Shown piece after piece: positions 1 through 8,500 of a stretch of 64,000 nt of DNA. How positions within the stretch are numbered: the stretch's first letter is position 1; each line of letters begins with the position of its first letter. A model generated the notes under the pieces. That model saw nothing but the letters and a program-made list of their open reading frames with translations, ran no database searches and was not told where the DNA came from. This stretch comes from Deltaproteobacteria bacterium (GTDB taxonomy: Bacteria > Myxococcota_A > Polyangia > JACPQR01). The translations under genes and the position numbers were made by a program. The stretch is taken from the NCBI GenBank assembly GCA_016190375.1, contig JACPQR010000096.1:1-64000 (forward strand), written 5' to 3'.

Positions 1-52
1 CGCCCGCGCGGCCCGAGCCGTCCGAGCGGCCGGATCCGCCCGAGCGGCCCGC

Positions 53-120
53 GTCGACCGAGCGGCCCGAGTCGACCGAGCGGCCCGAGTCGACCGAGCG
101 GCCCGAGTCGACCGAGCGGC
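53..120. repeat. 18-bp tandem repeat (about 4 copies)
   Basis: An 18-bp unit (GTCGACCGAGCGGCCCGA) is repeated almost perfectly about four times, with degenerate copies before it back to base 1. Because 18 is a multiple of three, the array stays open in frame: frame 1 gives Arg-Pro-Ser-Gly-Pro-Ser repeats ending at TAG 136-138. It could be the C-terminal tail of a gene that begins outside the window. The other frames are equally repetitive, so the coding frame cannot be fixed. Confidence 0.7.
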
Positions 121-191
121 CTGAACCGCGTGAAGTAGACGACCTCGCCATCCGACCAACCTCAACTACGCGCTGCCGACCCGCACTTCAA

Positions 192-317
192 GACTTGACG
201 ATCCGAACTTGACGACCCGGACTTGACGACCCGGACTTGACGACCCGGACTTGACGACCCGGACTTGACGACCCGGACTTGACGACCCGGACTTGACGAC
301 CCGGACTTGACGACCCG
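192..317. repeat. 14-bp minisatellite, 9 copies
   Basis: Nine head-to-tail copies of GACTTGACGACCCG; only the first two differ by single bases. A 14-bp period rotates through all three frames, so this is unlikely to be selected as protein. It sits in a gene-free stretch about 320 bp before the tRNA gene. Related broken GACCCCGCGCG-type repeats continue at about 455-560. Nothing else is recognisable between 138 and 639. Confidence 0.85.
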
Positions 318-639
318 GACCGATCCGGACCCGCGTCCGACGGAGACCTCTCAGGCCATGAATGCAACAAATCGTCTCGCTGGCGTCGGAACAAGGGTTG
401 TCCCGACCCAGGCGAGACGATCCAGCGCACTCGGCTCGTAACAACCGCCGGACGTCCCTCGACCCCGCGCGTCCTCGACCCCGCGCGACCTAGCGCGACC
501 TAGCGCGACCCGCCGCGACCCCGCGCGACCCCGCGCGTCCTCGACCCCGCGCGGACCCGAGTTGACGACCCCCGACATCGCGCGCTATAGGCACCCTGCC
601 TTGACTTGGTGATCTTGGGGGCGGCGACGGCCGCACCTC

Positions 640-713
640 GGGCGACTAGCTCAGTTGGATAGAGCGTCGGTCTCCGGAACCGAAGGTCGCGAGTTCGAAT
701 CTCGCGTCGCCCA
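640..713 (+). tRNA. tRNA-Arg (CCG anticodon)
   Basis: A full cloverleaf can be drawn. The acceptor stem pairs 640-646 (GGGCGAC) with 706-712 (GTCGCCC), with discriminator A713. The D stem is GCTC/GAGC (649-652/662-665), and the anticodon stem is TCGGT/ACCGA around loop CTCCGGA with anticodon CCG at 674-676. The T stem is GCGAG/CTCGC around TTCGAAT. CCA is not encoded. This is the attachment gene of the island: its 3' half plus flank is repeated exactly at 35,352-35,449. Confidence 0.95.
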
Positions 714-941
714 CTGAAACTCCAGGGGAATCCCGCTCGATTGGTCGGACCAATCGCATTCCTGGGCGCAATTTGGGTGCAATTCGGGTCTCGGCGGCCG
801 CGCGATGCAACGCCGCGGGATCGAGGTGGGCATACCTTTGGGTCTCTGCGATGTCGGAGTGGCGCAGGAAGTCGCGGATCTCCTCGAGTCGCCACGGCCG
901 CCCCCAGCTCCCCATGATCAGGTGGCTGCCGGCGGTGTGGC
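646..941 (-). pseudogene. Tyrosine integrase, C-terminal part (split by RIT element)
   Basis: Reading from 941 down, the frame gives HTAGSHLIMGSWG and then the C-terminal recombinase motif RHSDIAETQRYAHLD, with the expected catalytic H/R and the nucleophile Tyr. This is the missing end of the integrase whose N-terminal part lies at 5,090-6,122. Joining base 5,090 to base 941 (minus strand) gives an uninterrupted HDLRHTAG motif and a total of 1,329 bp (443 codons). The last approximately 22 codons read through the tRNA on the opposite strand and stop at 646-648. That tail may be incidental, because tRNA-overlapping integrase ends are often ragged. Confidence 0.85.
669..766. other. att direct repeat, tRNA side (98 bp)
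   Basis: Bases 669-766 are identical to 35,352-35,449. The repeat starts in the anticodon stem, covers the whole 3' half of tRNA-Arg and continues 53 bp beyond it. An integrase gene reads across this site toward the tRNA. This is the classic tRNA-integrase arrangement, with the repeat marking the ends of an integrated element of about 34.7 kb. Confidence 0.85.
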
Positions 942-967
942 GGTAATGCCGCGCACGGCATTAGAGG

Positions 968-994
968 CATTATGCCGACCTCCGGGTAATGCCG
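968..994. repeat. Left terminal inverted repeat of RIT element
   Basis: This 27-bp sequence begins CATTATGCCGACCTCC and ends GGTAATGCCG. It matches the reverse complement of 5,061-5,087 with one mismatch. Extra partial copies of the TAATGCCG core lie on both sides, so the true tip of the element is probably at 942 rather than 968. Multiple subterminal copies are what one expects if several recombinases bind each end. Confidence 0.8.
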
Positions 995-1143
995 CGTCCT
1001 GGCCCCGACGTGCGTGTCGCCGAGGAAGCGGGGGAGATGCACGCGGCATTATCCGGCGCACCGACGTGGGTGGAATGCCTTGCTGGTCCGCGAAGAACGA
1101 GCGTCACTGGTCGTGGCCGGATGGCCAACACGAGGAGACGACC

Positions 1144-1758
1144 ATGACGATCTACGCAGACACGACGAGGGCGCCGCGCACGATGACGCGGCACGAGCAA
1201 CTCCTGCTCCTTCGGACGACGGGGCAGCGCTTCGACGGCTACCGCGACCATGTGCTCCTCTCGCTCGCCCTCGCGACCGGGATGCGTGAGCACGAGTTGG
1301 TGGCGCTGAACCTCGGCGACGTGCTGGCCGACGACGGCAAGGTACGAGGCCGCGTGCAGTTGCGAGTCTTCAAGCGCAGCCGCGAGGACGCGCGGGGACA
1401 GGAGGTGGTGTTGTCGTCGGGCGTCCAGGCGAAGCTGGAGAAGTTCCTTCGTTGGAAGCGGCAGCAGAGCGAGGCGATGGCGACCGACGCGCCGCTGTTC
1501 GTGAGCCGCAAGGGCAACCGGCTCTCGACGCGGCAAGTGCGCCACGCCTTCCAGCTCTGGCAGCGGCGCGCCGGCTTCGAGCGGCGCTACTCGTTTCATA
1601 GCGTTCGCCACTCGGCCATCACGAATCTCTACGAGGCCACGCGCGACATCCGGCTGGCGCAGCGCTTCGCCCGCCACAGGTCGATCACCAGCACGCAGAT
1701 CTACACGCACCCCACCGACGAGGCGCTGTTCCGGGCCGTGCAGGAGCTGCCGTGCTGA
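1144..1758 (+). CDS. Short tyrosine recombinase (catalytic domain only), inside RIT element
   Basis: Product of 204 residues that is essentially only the C-terminal catalytic domain of a tyrosine recombinase/integrase. The first catalytic Arg is in ATGMREHEL, the H-x-x-R box is HSVRHSAI, and the second His/Arg and nucleophile Tyr are in RHRSITSTQIYTH. ATG 1,144 follows a clear GAGGAGA ribosome site; an upstream extension of the frame to 805 has no recombinase similarity and crosses the element end. No N-terminal arm-binding or core-binding domain is visible. It converges on the three-recombinase operon (stop 1,758, opposing stop 1,770). RIT elements are defined by three recombinases, so this is either an accessory gene of this lineage or a remnant that was captured. 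Confidence 0.85.
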   Translation: MTIYADTTRAPRTMTRHEQLLLLRTTGQRFDGYRDHVLLSLALATGMREHELVALNLGDVLADDGKVRGRVQLRVFKRSREDARGQEVVLSSGVQAKLEKFLRWKRQQSEAMATDAPLFVSRKGNRLSTRQVRHAFQLWQRRAGFERRYSFHSVRHSAITNLYEATRDIRLAQRFARHRSITSTQIYTHPTDEALFRAVQELPC

Positions 1759-1769
1759 TGACGTCATGG

Positions 1770-2768
1770 CTACAGCCCCTCCAGGAACGCGAGCAGCTTG
1801 TCGCCTGGGCGATAGCGAGCCGGCTTCTGCTTCGTCGGCGTGGTGTGGGCGAGCGCCTTCTCCTTCAGGCCCATGTCGGCGTGCAGGTACATCTGCGTCG
1901 TCTCGACGGACTCGTGGCCCAGCCAGAGCGCGATGACGGAGCGATCGACACCGCGCTGCAGGAGGGACATCGCCGTGCTGTGACGAAGCGTATGGGGCGT
2001 GGCCCTCTTGGCCTTGAGCGACGGACGTTCCTCACGCGCGCTGGCGAGGTGGCGCTTCAGCAGGGCCTCGACAGCATCGCGGCTGAGCGGACCACCGCGC
2101 GAGCTGGGGAAGACCGGTGCCGACGGTGGCCCTTCGTTCTCGGCCACCCACGACTTGAGCACTGCGATGGCATCCTTGCGCAGCGGAGTCGCCCGATGCT
2201 TGCGGCCCTTGCCAAGGCAGCGCACGTGGGCGCCAGTGCCGAGGCTGATGTCTTCGCGCCGCAACCCGATGAGCTCCGACACCCGCAGACCGGTCTGGGC
2301 CGCGACGAGCAGGAGCGCCCGATCGCGCCGACCGATCCACTTCGCGATGTCGGGTGCCTTGACCAAGGCATCGACGTCGTCTTCGTCGAGGAATCCGACG
2401 GGCTTGCGCTCGTACCGCTTGTTGGGGATGGCGAGGACGCGCTGGCAGTGCAGCAGGTACGCGGGCTCATTCATCGCGACGTAGCGGAAGAACGAGTGCA
2501 GCGCCGCCAGCCGTACGTTCCTCGAGCGCGCGCTGTTGCCACGCTCGCGCTCCAGGTGGTCGAGGAACTTGCCGATGAGCGCGGCGTCGAGGTCTTCGAC
2601 GGCGAGCGTGCTGGCCTGCTTGCCCAGGCGCCTTGTCGCGAAACCCAACAAGAGCCGGAAGCAGTCGCGGTAGCTGGCGACGGTGTGCGGGCTGGCGCGC
2701 CGCTGCGCGAGCAGCCTCTCGGTGAAGAAGGACTGAAGCAGCGCGGGGAGCGTGGCGGATGAGATCAT
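1770..2768 (-). CDS. RIT element tyrosine recombinase, third gene (RitC-like)
   Basis: A 332-residue XerC/D-like tyrosine recombinase with an N-terminal SAM-like core-binding domain (about 1-110) and a C-terminal catalytic domain. Visible catalytic residues are Arg in TGLRVSELIGL, the H-x-x-R box HTLRHSTAMSL, and His/Tyr in LGHESVETTQMYLHAD. Its ATG overlaps the stop of the upstream recombinase by 4 bp (2,765-2,768), so translation is coupled. Length and position match the third member of RIT trios. It should act with the other two recombinases on the element ends in cut-and-rejoin transposition. Confidence 0.9.
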   Translation of the reverse strand: MISSATLPALLQSFFTERLLAQRRASPHTVASYRDCFRLLLGFATRRLGKQASTLAVEDLDAALIGKFLDHLERERGNSARSRNVRLAALHSFFRYVAMNEPAYLLHCQRVLAIPNKRYERKPVGFLDEDDVDALVKAPDIAKWIGRRDRALLLVAAQTGLRVSELIGLRREDISLGTGAHVRCLGKGRKHRATPLRKDAIAVLKSWVAENEGPPSAPVFPSSRGGPLSRDAVEALLKRHLASAREERPSLKAKRATPHTLRHSTAMSLLQRGVDRSVIALWLGHESVETTQMYLHADMGLKEKALAHTTPTKQKPARYRPGDKLLAFLEGL

Positions 2769-3712
2769 CGGCGTCCCCCTTCACGCTGTCCAGTGACGCG
2801 CTCGGTGGCGAGCTGAAGCAGCTCGGGAACCGCCTCGATGTACCAGTAGGTGTCGTTGACGTGCGCGTGCCCGAGGTAGGCCGACAGCTTGGGCAACTCG
2901 CGCTCGACGTCGACGCCGGCGCGGTACCAGGCGACCATCGTCCGGGCCGCGAAGCTGTGCCGGAGGTCGTGCACCCGAGGCCCGTGCCCGTGCCGGTAGC
3001 CCTCGGCAGGCGCGCGCAGTCCCGCGGCGCGCGACACCTTCGCGAAGTTGTACCGCGTGGCCCAGTCCGTGATGCGCCACCCGCGCTCGGAGACGAAGAA
3101 GGCTGGCGTCGTCACCACCGTGAGGGCTCGGTCTCGCTGCTTGGCGTACCGACGGAGTGCCGCGACGGTGGACGTGCTCACGGGGACGAGCCGGTTCTTG
3201 CCGAACTTCGTGTTGCGAATGGCGAGCTGACCCTCTTGCAGGTCGACGTCGGTCCGGTCGAGCGCGATCGCCTCGCTGATGCGCAGACCCGCGACAGCGA
3301 GCAACCCGAACATCGTCGAGAGCGTGGACGACCGCATGCCTCGACGGCACGGCAGCTTCTCGGCCTCACGGACGATGTTGGCGATTTGCTCCTCGCTGAA
3401 GATGAACGGCGGCTTCCTGCGCACCGACGCCGCCAGCAGTCCCTGGTCAGGCACCTCCGTGCGAGGGTCCCTCCCCCGGCACCACGCGGCGAACAGGCGG
3501 ATGCGCGACAGCCGCTGCGCCCACGTGAAGGGATCGCCGTTGGGTGGGCGCCGCGCCCAGCGCAGGGCGAGCTCGGTGGTGATGTGCTTCGACCCCTCGG
3601 TGCCGAGGAAGTCGACGAACCCGCGCAGGCACCACTCCGTGCTCTCGAGCTTGAAGCCGAGCGCGCGACGGAGCTTGAGGTAGTCGTCCAATGACCTCTG
3701 CAACGCGCTCAT
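2765..3712 (-). CDS. RIT element tyrosine recombinase, second gene (RitB-like)
   Basis: A 315-residue tyrosine recombinase starting MSALQRSLDDYLKLRRALGF. Catalytic pattern: AGLRISEAIAL (Arg), HDLRHSFAARTM (H-x-x-R), and LGHAHVNDTYWYIEAVPE (His plus Tyr). The start is set by the 4-bp overlap (3,709-3,712) with the preceding gene; the longer open frame upstream is a shadow of that gene. It is the middle gene of the coupled trio. Confidence 0.9.
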   Translation of the reverse strand: MSALQRSLDDYLKLRRALGFKLESTEWCLRGFVDFLGTEGSKHITTELALRWARRPPNGDPFTWAQRLSRIRLFAAWCRGRDPRTEVPDQGLLAASVRRKPPFIFSEEQIANIVREAEKLPCRRGMRSSTLSTMFGLLAVAGLRISEAIALDRTDVDLQEGQLAIRNTKFGKNRLVPVSTSTVAALRRYAKQRDRALTVVTTPAFFVSERGWRITDWATRYNFAKVSRAAGLRAPAEGYRHGHGPRVHDLRHSFAARTMVAWYRAGVDVERELPKLSAYLGHAHVNDTYWYIEAVPELLQLATERVTGQREGGRR

Positions 3713-4944
3713 CGGGCACCTCCCACGGGCCAGGGCTGGGCCAGCCGCTGGAGGGAGGCGATGTCCACCTTCGCGTAGATCTCCGTCGTTGCGGGGCTGC
3801 GGTGGCGCAGCACGACGCCGATCTCGCTCATCGTGGCGCCGTCGCGGAGCATGGAGGTCGCAAGCGAATGGCGCAGCACGTGTGCGCCGCGCGCCGGCAC
3901 GTCGAGCCCTGCTTTGAACGTGGCCGAGCGCACGACCGCGGTCACGCCCTTGCGCACCAGCGCCGTGATGGGCGCCCGCATCCGCGTGAAGACCCGGCGC
4001 GTTTGGCAGCGAGGCCGGTCCTTCTCGATGTACGCGGCCAGTGCCTCGCCCACCTCGGCGACCAGCGGCAGCACCTCGATCGTGCTGCCCTTGCCCCGAA
4101 TGATCAGTTCGCCGGTTCGCCACCGGATGTCACCGAGCTCGAGACGAGCCACCTCGCACGCCCTGAGCCCGAGCCGTGCGAGCAACACCAGAATCGCGAA
4201 GTCGCGCCGCCCCATCGGCGTGCCTCGATCACACGAGGCCAGCACCTGCTCGACCTGGCTACGGCTGATGTGCCTCGGCACGCCGGCCAGTCGCCAGCTC
4301 GCGACAGAGGGAACGACTCCGGTGAGGTCCACGTCGACCTCTCCCTGCTCGAGCAGGAAGCGGAAGAAGGACCGCAGGATGCTCATGCGGGTCTGGTGCG
4401 TGCGCGGGGAAAGGCGCTTGGCGGCCCCCAACACGAACTGCGTGATGTCCTTCTCTCCGAGTGCATGAAGGCGAAGCGGACCGCGCGCGAAGCAGCTCTG
4501 GAGGAACTCCTGCGCCACCGAGATGTGCTGGCGCACGGTCTCGGGCATCAGCGCGCGGCGCTGCTCGAGGAAGGTGCCGAAGCGGTGCGCCAGGGCGTCG
4601 GCCTCAGTGCGCTCCGTGGGCTGCTGCGCTGGGACCACGCCCTGCGCCCGCAGGTAGCCGAGGAGCCAGCGCAACGGCTTCGTCCCGGTCGCGTGCACGC
4701 GAGGGACATGCCGCTGCTTCCGCCAGAACTCCACGATGACGTCGTCGTCGATCTCGCCGACGCCCAACCCACGCCGCCCGAGCCACCGGCCGAAGAGTCG
4801 GAACACGTAGCAGTGATAGCGCACGGTACTCGGCGGGTATCCGTGCTCCTTCGCCGTCGAGGTGTACGTGTCGAGGTACGCGCCGAGCAACCCGGCGCGG
4901 TGGCGGCGCAGGATCTCTGCCCGCGCGAAGTAGTCGTTCAACAT
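3709..4944 (-). CDS. RIT element tyrosine recombinase, first gene (RitA-like)
   Basis: A 411-residue tyrosine recombinase starting MLNDYFARAEILRRH after a good ribosome site (AAGGAG, 6 bp before ATG). It has a long N-terminal region (about 1-220) with core-binding features, then a catalytic domain with LGLRACEVARL (Arg), HVLRHSLATSML (H-x-x-R) and LRHRSPATTEIYAKVD (His/Arg and nucleophile Tyr). As first and longest gene of the trio it fits RitA. The frame stays open upstream to 5,910, but that part runs through the element end and an unrelated frame of the interrupted integrase. Confidence 0.9.
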   Translation of the reverse strand: MLNDYFARAEILRRHRAGLLGAYLDTYTSTAKEHGYPPSTVRYHCYVFRLFGRWLGRRGLGVGEIDDDVIVEFWRKQRHVPRVHATGTKPLRWLLGYLRAQGVVPAQQPTERTEADALAHRFGTFLEQRRALMPETVRQHISVAQEFLQSCFARGPLRLHALGEKDITQFVLGAAKRLSPRTHQTRMSILRSFFRFLLEQGEVDVDLTGVVPSVASWRLAGVPRHISRSQVEQVLASCDRGTPMGRRDFAILVLLARLGLRACEVARLELGDIRWRTGELIIRGKGSTIEVLPLVAEVGEALAAYIEKDRPRCQTRRVFTRMRAPITALVRKGVTAVVRSATFKAGLDVPARGAHVLRHSLATSMLRDGATMSEIGVVLRHRSPATTEIYAKVDIASLQRLAQPWPVGGAR

Positions 4945-5060
4945 GGCTTCTCCTTTGGCGGCGTCAGTGCCGCCCGGAGAAGTCACCCTGATTATGCCGC
5001 GTCTGGGAAGGCCTCGACCCCGCAGATTCCTCGACGGGACGCCAGCGTCGGGCCCCTCAT

Positions 5061-5087
5061 CGGCATTACCAGGAGGTCGGCATAATG
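5061..5087. repeat. Right terminal inverted repeat of RIT element
   Basis: Inverse of 968-994 with a single mismatch. It ends 2 bp inside the point (5,089/5,090) where the disrupted integrase coding sequence resumes. A second subterminal site around 4,990-5,003 (TTATGCCGCG) is the inverse of the one at 1,041-1,052. Confidence 0.8.
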
Positions 5088-5089
5088 GC

Positions 5090-6122
5090 GCAAGTCGTGG
5101 AAGCGAACGCGGCGTGTGATGCCGACGCGCGTCTTGATTCCCGAGAGGACCTTGCGCTGCTTGCCCTGGCCGTACGCTCGATCTGCCCAGCCACGGTCGT
5201 AGCCCCTGGCGTAGCACCCGCCGTCGGGGTTCGGAAACACGAGCCCGAGCCGCGGAGACGGCGGCGCGATCGGACGCCATCGCTTCAGCACGTCGACGGC
5301 AGCAGGCAGAAGCGGCACCGTCGCGACCTTCCCCGACTTGGTCGGGGTCGCGCCGAAGCCATACCTCACGGTCATCTTCGGCGACGGAGAGTCGATGTCG
5401 ACATCCGCCCAGCGCAAGCCGAAGACCTCGCCTTGCCTGAGCCCCGAGTAGATCGCGAAGAGGATCGGGAGGCGCTGCACGTCGACGATCGCGTCGGACC
5501 GCTCGATTGCCGCGATCTCCGCCTCGGTCAGGTACGTCCACCCCTCCTGGGTCGTCGGGCTCCGGAGCATCCTCAACTGCTTGGCGACCTCGGGGGCGCG
5601 CGCCGGGTTCGTCGCGCAGAGCCCCTCCTCGAGCGCAGCGTCGAGGCACATGCGGAGCAGCTTGAACGCCTGTCGCACGACGCTCCTCGAGAGCCGCCGC
5701 TCTGTCCTTCGCAGCACCGCCCCTCCTCCGGCCTTCGTGATCGCCGAAACCGCGGTCGCCTGCCCGAGCGCCTTGAGCCACGTCGCCACATCGCGAGCAT
5801 CCAGCGTGCCGACCGCGCTTGCCCCGATCGCCGCAGACCCGACTTGACGCCGCCACACCGATTCGTCCTTCGCCGCGTTCCTGTGAGTAGCCCGTCGCTC
5901 GTCGAGCCATCTCGCCCCGAGCTCCGCCAGGGTCGTCGAGCTCGTTCGCTCGATCCCTCCCGCGAGCCGTTCGCTGGCCGCGGCCAGCACGCCGTCGGCT
6001 TCCTCCCGCGTCGCGTACGTCCCGAACTGCGCCACCGACCCATCAGGCATCCGGAGCCGCACGCGAAACCTCCCTCCGCGCGCCTCGATGTTCCCGCTTC
6101 CGTACGTCCTCTTGCCTCCCAC
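5090..6122 (-). pseudogene. Tyrosine integrase, N-terminal part (split by RIT element)
   Basis: About 344 codons of a phage/island-type integrase starting MGGKRTYGSGNIEARGG. Residues 1-55 look like an arm-binding (AP2-like) domain, followed by a core-binding region and the start of the catalytic domain: YSGLRQGEVFGLRW with catalytic Arg, then FHDLRH, where the RIT element interrupts. The rest is at 646-941. The interrupted frame runs on for about 30 residues inside the RIT element to a stop at 4,992, so a truncated protein without the nucleophile Tyr would be made. The island is therefore probably locked unless another integrase acts in trans. Confidence 0.9.
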
Positions 6123-6135
6123 GAAAACCTCCAGG

Positions 6136-6810
6136 TCAATGGACTCGCTTCCACCCCAGTCGCTTCAACACCGCATCTGCGCGGGCGCGATCAAGCTCTG
6201 TCGGAACGACGGTCCTCGGCGCGACCGGCCTTCGCCTGCGTTCCCTTGTTCTCGCAGCCGGCTCCGACTTCGCGCCAGCCGCCCCGCGCAGGTCACGCAC
6301 CTCGGCGGCCAGGCTCTTCAGCGCGGCCTCGGTCCGTTCCCACCAACCGCTTGGCGGCCCTGCCGGCGCCGCTGGCCCCTCCGACAGGGCCGGCGTTGGC
6401 GACACTGGCGACGCCGGCGCCGATGGTGGCTCCGGCGATGCTGACTCCGGCGAGGCCCGCGCTTTCGCGGCCGGGCGACGTGCCCGTCTGCACCTCCCAG
6501 GATCGCGAGGACGGCTGACCCGGACTCGAGACGCCGTGCGCTGTTCGGGAGGTCGCACAGCCTTCCGGAACTCCCGCCAGAACTGCGTCGCGGACACCGC
6601 ACGGCCGCCGAGCCAGGCCCGCAGCACCCGGCCGTCCTCGCCGACCTCGACCTGGCACCCGCCGGGGATCGTGGTCGTCAGCGCGACTATCTCGAGATCC
6701 CGCAACTGCTCGGCGCGCGTCGGTCGCCGCACTTCAGCCGGAAGCCGCAGCCGCGGCCCGAACGCGCTCCGCAGGATCTGAACGTCGTCTTCCAGACTCG
6801 AGCTCGACAT
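6136..6810 (-). CDS. Unknown protein encoded directly upstream of the integrase
   Basis: A 224-residue protein starting MSSSSLEDDVQILR, 13 bp upstream of the integrase and presumably co-transcribed with it. The N-terminal half contains a short acidic/aromatic segment (VEVGEDGRVLRAWLGGRAV). A Pro/Ala/Ser-rich linker (about 115-165) follows, then a basic C-terminus with RERRRRPVAPR and a short helical end (DAVLKRLGWKR). No known domain is recognised. Position suggests an excisionase-like or integrase-accessory role, which is inference only. The start could lie further upstream. Confidence 0.6.
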   Translation of the reverse strand: MSSSSLEDDVQILRSAFGPRLRLPAEVRRPTRAEQLRDLEIVALTTTIPGGCQVEVGEDGRVLRAWLGGRAVSATQFWREFRKAVRPPEQRTASRVRVSRPRDPGRCRRARRPAAKARASPESASPEPPSAPASPVSPTPALSEGPAAPAGPPSGWWERTEAALKSLAAEVRDLRGAAGAKSEPAARTRERRRRPVAPRTVVPTELDRARADAVLKRLGWKRVH

Positions 6811-6901
6811 CGCGACCACCGACGAGGAGATCCTCCGGTAAGCCGGTCCTCTCGTCAAGGGAGTGAGCCCCGGCCGTTTGTGATAGAGAATCCGTCCAGT
6901 G

Positions 6902-8428
6902 ATGAGGCAGCTCACGATCCTGCTCGTGATACTGGCCGCTGGGCCGGCGCTCGCGCAGGCACCGAGGCAGATCGTGATCGAGGTCGCTGACCGGGCCCCA
7001 CGTGATCTCGCCCTCGTCGACGCCGTGGCGCGCGCGGCGGGCGGGCGGCCGCTCCACGGCGCCGAGCTGGCACGAGCGATGGTCGAGGGACCACTCGCGC
7101 AGTGGCGGGAGTCCGATCGTTCGAGGCTCGACGAGCTTCACGACCTGGCCCGCGAAGGGATCCAGGACTTCTATTACAGCCGTTTCGTCGAGACGCTCGA
7201 GAAGCTGACGCGCGCAATCTCCGGACTGAACGCCACGGTCGACGTCGTGGGACGAGAGGAGCGGTACGCAGACGCCCTGTTCGACTCCGAGATGATCGTC
7301 GTCGTCACGCTGCGCCATCTGCACCGGGAGGACGAGGCGCTAGAGGTGATGCGGCAGGCGATCCGGCTCTTCCCTGACCGACGCCCCACGATCGATCAGT
7401 TCTCCCCCGATCTGATCCGCTTCTGGGACGAGACCAAGGCCGGAATGGACGCTGGCCAGGTGGCCGACCTCGAGCTCACGAGCCGTCCGTCGGGCTGCAC
7501 GGTCCTCCGGAACGGGCAGGAGGTCGGCACGACCCCGTGGCGAAGTCATCTCTACCCTGGCGCGCTCACGCTTCAGCTCCGATGCGGCGACCGGCTCTCA
7601 GGGGTCCGGCGCGCGAACCTCGACTCCGGTACAAACCAGCTCGAGATCGACATGGAAGCCGAGTCGGCGATTCACGCGACTCCCGTTCCTTGGCTGGGCG
7701 AGGTCGCCGGCGCCCGGCACGCAGCCTCTCTAGTGGGTCGCGCCCTCGGCGCCGCCTCTGTCGTGCTCGTAATGCGCCGGACCGGCCGGGTGATCATCGA
7801 GATCGTTGCGAGCAGCTCCGGGCTCGTCACCGAACGTGGAGAGGGACCGAACGCAGCAGCAGCATGGGCCGCGCGCGAGGAGCCGCGAGACGAGCGCTCG
7901 CCCGCGGCTCCTACCGATCGGCGGGCACGGTGGTACGAGGACGCCGCAGCCTGGCTTTCCCTCGGCACTGGCGTCGGCGCGGCTGTGTCAGGGCTGGCCC
8001 TGCTCGCCAGCGCCCGGTCGGACGCGGCTGCCGCGCCGACCTTCGCCGAGAGCGATCCGGCCCGCTACCTCGAGCTCGCGTCGTCCGCCCGCGACGGTGG
8101 CCAGCCTGCGGTGCTGCTCCTGACCGCCGGGACTGGGCTGGCTCTCGGGAGCATCGTTGCGCTCGTGACACCGGCAGCGAGGCAGGACACGACGTTCCGT
8201 GGCCCGCTCTTCTGGGCGCTCGCGGCAGCGGGAGTCGTCACGGCTTCCACGGGCATTGGGCTGATCTTCCTCGACGGCTGCGCGTACGAGGATCACCGCC
8301 TCTGCCCCGCCGTGCCCGGAGATCCCCTCGATGCGAACGCACCGGCGGGCCTGATCCTGAGTGCCAGTGGCGCCGTGGTCCTCGCCACGGCCCTGGTCCT
8401 CAGGCTGACCGAGAGCCAGCTTCCTTGA
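6902..8428 (+). CDS. Secreted/envelope protein with PEGA-like domain and C-terminal membrane segments
   Basis: Product of 508 residues with a clear Sec signal peptide (MRQLTILLVILAAGPALAQA). A helical N-terminal region has TPR-like character (HREDEALEVMRQAIRLFPDRRP, about 140-160). A PEGA-like beta segment follows (LTSRPSGCTVLRNGQEVGTTPWRSHLYPG, about 195-225). Three hydrophobic segments sit near the C-terminus: about 350-367, 398-415 and 430-450. GTG at 6,899 immediately precedes the ATG and is an alternative start. This architecture is common in myxobacterial envelope proteins of unknown role. Its position inside a tRNA island is notable because the neighbours are mobile genes. Confidence 0.8.
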   Translation: MRQLTILLVILAAGPALAQAPRQIVIEVADRAPRDLALVDAVARAAGGRPLHGAELARAMVEGPLAQWRESDRSRLDELHDLAREGIQDFYYSRFVETLEKLTRAISGLNATVDVVGREERYADALFDSEMIVVVTLRHLHREDEALEVMRQAIRLFPDRRPTIDQFSPDLIRFWDETKAGMDAGQVADLELTSRPSGCTVLRNGQEVGTTPWRSHLYPGALTLQLRCGDRLSGVRRANLDSGTNQLEIDMEAESAIHATPVPWLGEVAGARHAASLVGRALGAASVVLVMRRTGRVIIEIVASSSGLVTERGEGPNAAAAWAAREEPRDERSPAAPTDRRARWYEDAAAWLSLGTGVGAAVSGLALLASARSDAAAAPTFAESDPARYLELASSARDGGQPAVLLLTAGTGLALGSIVALVTPAARQDTTFRGPLFWALAAAGVVTASTGIGLIFLDGCAYEDHRLCPAVPGDPLDANAPAGLILSASGAVVLATALVLRLTESQLP

Positions 8429-8500
8429 GTGCCTGAAGTCAGAACCCGCACCGGTGGATGCGTTCCCTCCTCTGGCGCGACGGTCTACCATCGCACCCCC

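Larger units (their letters stand above)
942..5089 (-). mobile_element. RIT (recombinase-in-trio) element inserted in the island integrase
   Basis: A 4,148-bp insert whose removal restores the integrase reading frame exactly; TGGC occurs at both junctions (938-941 and 5,086-5,089). Near the ends lie inverted copies (968-994 and 5,061-5,087) differing at one of 27 bases. Further GCATTA/TAATGC-type sub-repeats lie at 942-965, 985-995, 1,041-1,052 and about 4,990-5,003. Inside are three overlapping tyrosine recombinase genes in the order long-medium-medium (411, 315, 332 residues), which is the RIT signature, plus a fourth short recombinase on the opposite strand at the far end. Confidence 0.85.

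Noticed and set aside
192..317. Possible CRISPR array
   Set aside because: Units are 14 bp head to tail without spacers; it is a plain tandem repeat.
646..833. Open frame over the tRNA giving DARFELATFGSG
   Set aside because: This is the antisense translation of tRNA-Arg. It is only the incidental end of the integrase frame, not a separate protein.
2765..4123. 452-residue ORF extending the second RIT recombinase upstream
   Set aside because: The extra N-terminal residues are the shifted-frame translation of the preceding recombinase; the 4-bp overlap start at 3,712 is far better supported.
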